Below are positions 1-3,911 of a stretch of 6,684 nt of DNA, piece by piece (position 1 is the first letter of the stretch; every line of letters begins with the position of its first letter). Below the pieces are notes generated by a model. That model saw only the letters and a list, made by a program, of their open reading frames with translations, was not told the DNA's origin and made no database searches. This DNA comes from Treponema sp. Lineage in GTDB: Bacteria > Spirochaetota > Spirochaetia > Treponematales > Breznakiellaceae. The translations under genes and the position numbers were made by a program. The stretch covers positions 1-6,684 of the forward strand of contig JAIRSD010000003.1 of NCBI GenBank assembly GCA_031255615.1, given 5' to 3'.

Positions 1-100
1 TTTCGCGCCCGCGCAAGGGATAGGAGCGGAACAAAAACCCGCAGGGTTTTTGTTAGAGCGGATAGCCCGGTCCCCGGCGCAAAGCGCCGGGGATGCGCCC
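1..100 (-). repeat. Dispersed palindromic repeat, left copy, inverted relative to 1400-1493
   Basis: The reverse complement of this stretch matches 1400-1493 almost base for base: one 46-base and one 25-base block are identical, separated by a single substitution. The remaining differences are a changed hairpin loop and a two-base indel near the window edge. The unit holds two hairpins: an 11-bp stem with loop GCA at about 30-54 (arm AACAAAAACCC) and a 9-bp stem with loop AAA at about 72-92 (arm CCCCGGCGC). GAGCGGA occurs as a direct repeat on both sides of the first hairpin (24-30 and 56-62). No open reading frame fits. It resembles a REP/MITE-like dispersed element. It may extend beyond base 1. 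Confidence 0.85.
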
Positions 101-159
101 TAAAAAACCATGATAGACGGCCTATCCGGTTTCACCGTATGCGGGCCGGTATTTTCTGC

Positions 160-186
160 TAAAGTCGAAAATTCAGAAACCGATAT
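160..186 (+). promoter_or_regulatory. Sigma-28 (FliA) type flagellar promoter for flaB
   Basis: TAAAGTCG (160-167), 11 bases, then ACCGATAT (179-186). This matches the flagellar sigma-28 consensus TAAA-N15-GCCGATAA in both boxes and in exact spacing, with only the first and last bases of the -10 box differing. It lies on the coding strand upstream of a flagellin gene, the class of gene this sigma factor normally transcribes. The start site would be near 193, which makes a leader of roughly 278 bases. Confidence 0.75.
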
Positions 187-192
187 TAAAAA

Positions 193-470
193 AGAACCGG
201 TTGGAATCACGCGCCCGTTGGGCCTCCTGATGACGGCCGGGAGGAATTCCGGTCCTGTCCGCGTCGATGGGCAAGGCCGGTTCCCCCTCAACCTTCCGGG
301 AACGAAGAGTCGAGGGTTCGGGATTTTCCTTATCAGGGAAATCATGGCGCAAAAACGCCTCCTGGGACACAGGAAGCAGCGGAAGGCTACGCCTTTTCGA
401 CGGCAGGGATGCCGCGGTGGTGGGGCCGTCGGGCGACGGTCCAGACCGGAAATGCCAAGGGAGTGTATGT
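193..470 (+). promoter_or_regulatory. Long structured 5' leader of flaB
   Basis: This is the stretch between the predicted transcription start and the flaB ATG. Its second half carries successive short hairpins: 322-343 (8 bp, one G-U pair), 346-359 (4 bp), 360-374 (TCCTG/CAGGA with loop GGACA), 383-395 (AAGGC/GCCTT), 401-414 (CGGCA/TGCCG with loop GGGA) and 423-442 (8 bp with one G-U pair, loop GGGC). The ribosome binding site AAGGGAG (457-463) follows, seven bases before the ATG. The frame stays open upstream of the ATG, but flagellins begin MIINHN, so the region is read as untranslated. The hairpins are seen directly; a regulatory role is inferred. Confidence 0.55.
401..414 (+). promoter_or_regulatory. 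Candidate CsrA-binding hairpin in the flaB leader
   Basis: CGGCA-GGGA-TGCCG forms a five-pair stem that presents GGA in a tetraloop. The core CAGGGATG fits the CsrA consensus ACARGGAUGU at eight central positions. A second GGA-loop hairpin lies at 360-374, and the Shine-Dalgarno AAGGGAG (457-463) itself holds an AGGGA core about 50 bases downstream, close enough for one CsrA dimer to bridge. CsrA control of flagellin translation is known in Bacillus (hag) and has been reported for Borrelia flaB. Its action here is inference. Confidence 0.45.
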
Positions 471-1331
471 ATGATTATCAATCACAACTTGAGCGCAATG
501 TTCGCCGACAGGTCTCTTAAGGTTACCCAGTCTTATGTGGATAAGAACATGGAGAAATTGTCCAGCGGCTTGCGCATCAACCGTGCGGGGGATGATGCTT
601 CGGGGCTTGCCGTTTCCGAAAAATTGCGCAGCCAGATTCGCGGTTTAAATCAGGCGTCTACCAACGCCCAGAACGGTATTTCGTTTATTCAAACCACGGA
701 AGGCTATCTCCAGGAATCCGAAGATATTATCCAGCGCCTTCGTGAACTGGCGATTCAGTCCGCCCACGGCATCTACACCGATGAAGATCGAATGTACATC
801 CAGATTGAAGTATCCGCCCTCATCGATGAAGTGGACCGGATTGCTTCACACGCCCAGTTCAACGGAATGAACCTGATGACCGGCCGCTTTGCGCGGGTCG
901 TCGGCGAAAATGTGGTCACCGCTTCCATGTGGTTCCATATCGGCGCCAATATGGATCAGCGGGAGCAGGTATTTATCGGCACCATGACGGCCAAGGGCTT
1001 GGGCATCCGGAACATCGGTGACGAGACCATCCTTTCACTGTCCGATTCGGACAGCGCCAACCGCGCCATCGGAACCCTCGACCTGGCGATCAAGACCATC
1101 AACAAACAAAGGGCGGATCTTGGCGCGTACCAAAACCGTTTGGAACACGCGGTCCGCGGCCTGGATGTAGGGGCCGAAAATATGCAGGCCTCCGAATCCC
1201 GCATCCGCGATACCAACATGGCGAACGAGATGGTGTGGTACACCAAAAACCAGATTCTCAACCAGTCCGGCACCGCAATGCTGGCCCAGGCCAACCAGCG
1301 GGGCCAATCGGTTCTACAGCTTCTCCAGTAA
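471..1331 (+). CDS. flaB: FlaB periplasmic flagellin (flagellar filament core protein)
   Basis: This gene encodes a 286-residue core subunit of the spirochaete periplasmic flagellar filament, exported through the flagellar type III apparatus, so it has no signal peptide. The start is set by the MIINHN N terminus and by AAGGGAG seven bases upstream; the open frame before it has no flagellin homology. The conserved N-terminal D0/D1 region includes [20 protein letters not shown] (29-48) and [20 protein letters not shown]. The short FlaB middle segment with [14 protein letters not shown] follows, then the C-terminal D1/D0 helix ending [11 protein letters not shown]. It has no cysteine. Length and sequence are closest to treponemal FlaB1. 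Departures from typical FlaB include D13 in FADR, W256 in MVWYTK and a terminal LLQ instead of LLR, so it may be a divergent paralogue. It is a single-gene unit with its own sigma-28 type promoter and terminator. Confidence 0.97.
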   Translation: MIINHNLSAMFADRSLKVTQSYVDKNMEKLSSGLRINRAGDDASGLAVSEKLRSQIRGLNQASTNAQNGISFIQTTEGYLQESEDIIQRLRELAIQSAHGIYTDEDRMYIQIEVSALIDEVDRIASHAQFNGMNLMTGRFARVVGENVVTASMWFHIGANMDQREQVFIGTMTAKGLGIRNIGDETILSLSDSDSANRAIGTLDLAIKTINKQRADLGAYQNRLEHAVRGLDVGAENMQASESRIRDTNMANEMVWYTKNQILNQSGTAMLAQANQRGQSVLQLLQ

Positions 1332-1353
1332 AACGGGAAAAACGTTCTCGGAG

Positions 1354-1391
1354 AAAGGCCGTTCCGGTTTGGCTGGAACGGCCTTTTTTTT
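1354..1391 (+). terminator. Intrinsic terminator of flaB
   Basis: AAAGGCCGTTCC (1354-1365) pairs perfectly with GGAACGGCCTTT (1375-1386) around a nine-base loop, and a run of eight T follows the GC stem (1384-1391). It begins 22 bases after the flaB stop codon. Confidence 0.93.
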
Positions 1392-1399
1392 ATATTTTT

Positions 1400-1493
1400 G
1401 GGCGCATCCCCGGCTCCGCCGGGGACCGGGCTATCCGCTCTAACAAAAACCCTGCGGGTTTTTATTCCGCTCCTATCCCTTGCGCGGGCGAAA
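1400..1493 (+). repeat. Dispersed palindromic repeat, right copy, inverted relative to 1-100
   Basis: This is nearly the exact reverse complement of 1-100. It contains the same two hairpins: CCCCGGC-TCC-GCCGGGG (loop shortened relative to the left copy) and AAAAACCC-TGC-GGGTTTTT. It begins directly after the T-rich tail of the flaB terminator. The left copy likewise adjoins an A/T run (101-108), so the elements appear to sit against terminator-like tracts. There is no coding potential. Confidence 0.85.
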
Positions 1494-1700
1494 GCCGCGC
1501 CGGGCGCGGTTTTCGCCTTCGCCGTGCGGCCATGCCCCTTTACGCTTCCGGGTTCTTGCTCCGCAAAAACCCGGGGGCTGTTTCGGTTGTACGCGGCGGC
1601 TTTGCGGGCCGGACAGGCAAACCGCCGGTTTGCGGCCCCGCAAACCCGCAGGGCGAAGGCGGCCGCCGCGGCCAAGGCCGGGGCGGAATCCGGCCAGCGG
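1491..1700. repeat. GC-rich noncoding stretch with three strong palindromes
   Basis: No plausible gene lies here; the open frames are Arg/Pro/Ala-rich low-complexity translations of GC-rich DNA. Three hairpins stand out. At 1491-1513, CCGCGC-CGG-GCGCGG is flanked by AAA/TTT and looks like a terminator. At 1548-1574, CCGGGTT and AACCCGG enclose TTGC-TCC-GCAA. At 1601-1644, TTTGCGGGCC and GGCCCCGCAAA enclose GCAAACC-GCC-GGTTTGC. The stretch adjoins the right-hand dispersed repeat and may be part of a larger composite repeat. Confidence 0.6.
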
Positions 1701-1714
1701 CTTATAAACGGCTA

Positions 1715-1743
1715 TTGACAACATCTTTTAAAAATGTTAGCTT
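1715..1743 (+). promoter_or_regulatory. Sigma-70 type promoter with palindromic operator candidate
   Basis: A perfect -35 TTGACA (1715-1720) is followed after 17 bases by an extended -10, TGT-TAGCTT (TG at 1735-1736, hexamer 1738-1743). The spacer is almost wholly occupied by a 19-base palindrome (1720-1738): arms AACATCTTT and AAAATGTT-type sequence, mismatched at one pair. A repressor bound there would block polymerase. The most likely target is the lipoprotein gene at 2000, through a leader of about 250 bases. Confidence 0.55.
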
Positions 1744-1750
1744 TTTATAA

Positions 1751-1999
1751 CTTATGAACCGGACGCGATTCCCGCCAAACGATTATGCGGCCTCTTTTCC
1801 CTCCATCAAACGCCCTTCAAAGACATCGTTTACAAAACAGCGGCTGTTTTTCTCGCAATTCACGCCGGTATTCCGCCTTTTGGAAGCGCCGGCTTATTTT
1901 TTTCCAATAACAGGCGGTCCACGCTTTTTATGGAACAAGGGGTATCCCTTGTTAATGCTGCCCGAAAAACGGGCGGCTGTTTTTCGAGGAGGTTCCTTT
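1751..1999 (+). promoter_or_regulatory. Leader of the lipoprotein gene, with hairpins before the ribosome binding site
   Basis: No gene is seen. The frame of the lipoprotein stays open back to an ATG at 1754, but that ATG lacks a ribosome binding site and the translated stretch precedes a complete signal peptide. Hairpins lie at 1834-1850 (AAAACAGC/GCTGTTTT followed by T), 1934-1953 (AACAAGGG-GTAT-CCCTTGTT) and 1960-1974 (GCCCG-AAAAA-CGGGC). The 13-mer GCGGCTGTTTTTC occurs at both 1840-1852 and 1973-1985. The arm at 1834-1841 could therefore pair with either copy. A strong Shine-Dalgarno AGGAGG (1987-1992) ends the leader. Confidence 0.4.
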
Positions 2000-3193
2000 A
2001 TGAAAAGGACATATCTTTTCGGCGGGGTATTAAGCATACTGCTTTTTGCCTTTGCATTGGCGGCGGCGGGTTGCTCTGACGGCGGCAACACTGATCCACC
2101 CGTGGTAATCAAAACAGCGGCGGAATTGGATGCAATCAGGAACAATTTAAATGGGAACTATATTTTAGACGCCGACATTGATTTGTCGTCCTATACTAAT
2201 TTTAATCCCATCGGCGTATTTACGCCTATTTCCGACGCACCGGAGGATTCGGAAACCCCAAAACTTGAACTGGCCTTTACCGGCGTCTTTGACGGCAACG
2301 GGCACAAAATTTCCAATCTTGCCATTTCCGCGCCCACCCAGGCGGGAGTCGGATTATTTGGCTGTGTAGCCGGAGTGAACGGCGTTGTAAAAAATCTGGT
2401 AGTGGAAAATGCAACGGTCACCGGATATATGCTGGTAAGCGGCGTCATAGGATACGGGGAGATTAAAAATACCATTGAAAACATTACCCTGCAAGGCGCC
2501 AATACGATTACCGGTACCAACATGGTGGGAGGTATTGTCGGCGGCGGTTTCTGCGATATAAAGAATTCCAGTGCGGCTGCTGACATTATCCTGACCGGAA
2601 AAGAAGGAATCGGCGTCGGCGGTATTCTTGCGGGCGGTATGGAAGACAGTTCGATTATCGCGTGCACCGTAACCGGCGGATCCATAACCGCCCCTGATGG
2701 GAGTATGGCTATCGGCGGTCTGGCTGGCTGCGTAGAAGGTCCGGAAATTAGGGACTGCGTTGTTGGCAATGTCGCCATTACGGTAGGAGAGGAATGTTTC
2801 ATGGTTGGAGGACTCCTTGGTTTTGCCGGGACATACTCCCCTGATCCCCCTGGGTTCATTGATAATTGCAGGGTTATCAATGTTGCCATCAGCGCAGCTC
2901 CCAGCGCCGAACGGATTGGCGGTATAGTCGGCAGCGGTTTCTATTCCAGCATGTATGCCGTAATGGCGTCGATGCCGGGGTATGAAGATCTCGCCGCTCC
3001 AAGCGCCTTTAAGATTGCAAACAGCTCGACTTCCGGCAGTATTACCGGAGGCTGCACCGATTTAGTCGGGAAAATCGCCGGTTACATCTACGACAATTCC
3101 ACGGTAGAGATCAGTAGTACCAGCATGATGACCGGGGCGGCGGATAATGTCGGCGGCGATAAAGAATCCGCCGATCTGACTACCTTGAAATAG
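2000..3193 (+). CDS. GLUG-repeat lipoprotein (predicted beta-helical, outer-surface or periplasmic)
   Basis: This gene encodes a 397-residue predicted lipoprotein of unknown molecular function. The start is fixed by AGGAGG seven bases before the ATG and by an immediate signal peptide: MKRTYLF, a hydrophobic core, and a lipobox ending AAAGC with C25 as the lipidated residue. The mature protein opens with an element usual in this family (TAAELDAIRNNLNGNYILDADIDLS), then FDGNGHKISNL (97-107). About eight glycine-rich GLUG-like units follow, spaced near 31 residues apart. Their cores lie near 116 (GVGLFG), 147 (SGVIG), 176 (VGGIVG), 207 (GGILAG), 239 (GGLAG), 269 (VGGLLG), 306 (IGGIVG) and 356 (VGKIAG), and they end in strands such as NSSTSGSITG. 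Such repeats are expected to stack as a parallel beta-helix. Adhesion or carbohydrate contact is possible, but nothing here proves it. Base composition is visibly less GC-rich than the methyltransferase gene. Confidence 0.88.
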   Translation: MKRTYLFGGVLSILLFAFALAAAGCSDGGNTDPPVVIKTAAELDAIRNNLNGNYILDADIDLSSYTNFNPIGVFTPISDAPEDSETPKLELAFTGVFDGNGHKISNLAISAPTQAGVGLFGCVAGVNGVVKNLVVENATVTGYMLVSGVIGYGEIKNTIENITLQGANTITGTNMVGGIVGGGFCDIKNSSAAADIILTGKEGIGVGGILAGGMEDSSIIACTVTGGSITAPDGSMAIGGLAGCVEGPEIRDCVVGNVAITVGEECFMVGGLLGFAGTYSPDPPGFIDNCRVINVAISAAPSAERIGGIVGSGFYSSMYAVMASMPGYEDLAAPSAFKIANSSTSGSITGGCTDLVGKIAGYIYDNSTVEISSTSMMTGAADNVGGDKESADLTTLK

Positions 3194-3198
3194 CAGAG

Positions 3199-3226
3199 TT
3201 GTTCAGAAACTGAAGTTTCTGAACAG
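3199..3226. repeat. Perfect 12-bp palindrome (TGTTCA family) after the lipoprotein gene
   Basis: Arms GTTCAGAAACT (3201-3211) and AGTTTCTGAAC (3214-3224) pair perfectly and extend one more T-A pair outward, followed by a T-G pair. It begins six bases after the stop codon and has no T tract, so it is not a classical terminator by itself. It could stabilise the mRNA 3' end. Its arm resembles that of the palindrome at 3285-3321. Confidence 0.75.
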
Positions 3227-3242
3227 CAATCGCTTAAAAACG

Positions 3243-3279
3243 AAAAAAACGTGGATTTCTTCGGGAAACCCACGTTTTT
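3243..3279 (+). terminator. Intrinsic terminator with UUCG loop, potentially bidirectional
   Basis: AAAAACGTGG (3245-3254) pairs with CCACGTTTTT (3270-3279). An inner TTTC/GGAA stem is capped by a C(TTCG)G tetraloop, with a small internal loop between the stems. The A run on one side and the T run on the other allow termination on both strands. It lies 50 bases after the lipoprotein stop. Confidence 0.85.
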
Positions 3280-3284
3280 CGCAA

Positions 3285-3321
3285 GACGTGTTCAATAACC
3301 AACCGGGTTATTGAACACGTC
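3285..3321. repeat. Perfect 16-bp inverted repeat (TGTTCA family)
   Basis: GACGTGTTCAATAACC (3285-3300) and GGTTATTGAACACGTC (3306-3321) are exact reverse complements around the five-base loop AACCG. It follows the terminator by five bases. Arm sequence TGTTCAATAAC parallels TGTTCAGAAAC in the palindrome at 3199-3226, which suggests members of one repeat family. Confidence 0.85.
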
Positions 3322-3330
3322 CGGCATGAG

Positions 3331-3409
3331 GGTTGCCGGCGGCAGCAACCGCATAAATACAACGCTAAAATTCCGTAGAATTGCGCCAGAGCCCTGTGAA
3401 TTCTACGGA
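3331..3409. repeat. Two further inverted repeats (3331-3350 and 3372-3409)
   Basis: GGTTGC (3331-3336) pairs with GCAACC (3345-3350). Then TCCGTAGAATT (3372-3382) pairs perfectly with AATTCTACGGA (3399-3409) around a 16-base loop. No coding potential is associated. The second is a clean 11-bp inverted repeat and could be a dispersed repeat unit or a binding site; nothing decides between these. Confidence 0.65.
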
Positions 3410-3450
3410 CCCTCATAACACACCACAAAGCTCTTTTGGTATTTTTCCCG

Positions 3451-3610
3451 GTCCGGCAGTGTTCTTGCGGAGCTTTCGCGGCAAGGGGGTCTGCCGGACG
3501 GCGGCGGTTCTCAATTTAACCCCGGCGCGGTGCGGCCCGCGCGGGGACGGGGCGAAGCCCCGGCAACCCGCGGCTGCCTTGACAGCCCGGTCTCCGCCGG
3601 AGGCGGAGAC
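3451..3610. repeat. GC-rich cluster of four hairpins in noncoding DNA
   Basis: Successive inverted repeats are GTCCGGCAG/CTGCCGGAC (3451-3499, enclosing CTTGC/GCAAG), CCCC-G-GCGCGG/CCGCGCGGGG (3520-3546, one bulge), CGGGGC-GAA-GCCCCG (3548-3562) and GTCTCCGCC-GGA-GGCGGAGAC (3590-3610). None is followed by a T tract. The open frame through here (from 3381) has the composition of shadow translation and no recognisable domain. Bases 3611-3683 hold nothing recognised. Confidence 0.6.
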
Positions 3611-3683
3611 GCGCCTGGATATACCTACTACCTTGATTAGACTACATCACCGGATAAGCGAAAGAACCGGGAATAGGAATGTT

Positions 3684-3769
3684 AACCACCAAGGCGCACA
3701 AAGGAACACGAAGGAATGAAAAAATGCCTTCAATCCCCGGTCTTCGTGCGCCTTCCTCGCCTTCGTGGT
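3684..3769. repeat. Imperfect inverted repeat with ACCACNAAGGCG arms
   Basis: The left arm (3684-3714) has ACCACCAAGGCGCAC followed by GGAACACGAAGG. The right arm (3740-3769) reads, on the opposite strand, ACCACGAAGGCG then GGCGCACGAAG. The arms correspond with small indels, so the unit would fold into a long imperfect hairpin with a spacer of about 25 bases. From pattern memory, similar ACCACGAAGG-type palindromes are dispersed in many bacterial genomes; this was not checked by search. Confidence 0.6.
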
Positions 3770-3782
3770 CGATTTCTTCCAT

Positions 3783-3800
3783 CCGCATATCCCGCATATC
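3783..3800. repeat. Tandem duplication of CCGCATATC
   Basis: Two exact head-to-tail copies of the nine-base unit CCGCATATC (3783-3791 and 3792-3800), followed by CCGATT at 3800. It lies directly beyond the inverted repeat and has no evident function. Confidence 0.7.
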
Positions 3801-3814
3801 CGATTTTTTAGGCC

Positions 3815-3830
3815 AAGCAGTCTACTGCTA
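3815..3830. promoter_or_regulatory. Short palindrome upstream of the methyltransferase promoter
   Basis: AGCAGT (3816-3821) and ACTGCT (3824-3829) form a 14-base dyad with a two-base centre, about 70 bases upstream of the -10 box at 3900. Its size suits a dimeric repressor such as the TetR-family protein encoded downstream, but this link is inference. Confidence 0.3.
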
Positions 3831-3896
3831 TACGGACCTCAAAACCGGGAATTGCCCGGCGGCGGGCCGATTCTTGTGCGATGAATTTACGTTTTA

Positions 3897-3905
3897 TGCT
3901 ATACT
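3897..3905 (+). promoter_or_regulatory. Extended -10 promoter for the methyltransferase-TetR operon
   Basis: TGC-TATACT (TG at 3897-3898, hexamer 3900-3905) is a strong extended -10. No good -35 hexamer sits at the usual distance, which is common for extended -10 promoters. Transcription should begin near 3911-3913. That position coincides with the upstream GTG start candidate, so use of that start would require a leaderless mRNA. Confidence 0.5.
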
Positions 3906-3911
3906 GTCCCG

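Noticed and set aside
267..470. Upstream in-frame extension of the flagellin starting at 267
   Set aside because: The extra 68 residues have no flagellin character, flagellins begin MIINHN, and a proper ribosome binding site lies before 471.
1..1493. Composite transposon or insertion sequence around flaB
   Set aside because: The inverted repeats enclose only the flagellin unit, no transposase is present, and no target-site duplication can be assessed because the left copy touches the window edge.
956..1675. Long reverse-strand open frame of 239 codons overlapping flaB
   Set aside because: It is antisense to the clearly coding flaB frame and extends into repeat DNA; the translation has no recognisable domain.
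1754..1999. Upstream in-frame extension of the lipoprotein starting at 1754
   Set aside because: There is no ribosome binding site at 1754, and a complete lipoprotein signal peptide with an ideal AGGAGG begins at 2000; the extension would place the signal peptide internally.
2191..2889. Reverse-strand open frame of 232 codons inside the lipoprotein gene
   Set aside because: It is a Pro/Thr-rich shadow produced by the glycine-rich repeat codons on the other strand.
3199..3610. CRISPR array
   Set aside because: The hairpins differ from one another and there is no repeat-spacer periodicity or cas gene.
3579..3625. TTGACA at 3579-3584 with TATACC at 3620-3625 as a promoter
   Set aside because: The spacing is 35 bases, twice what sigma-70 promoters allow, and a stable hairpin lies between.
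3381..3719. Open frame of 112 codons in the hairpin cluster
   Set aside because: It has no ribosome binding site, the composition is typical of translated GC palindromes, and no motif is present.
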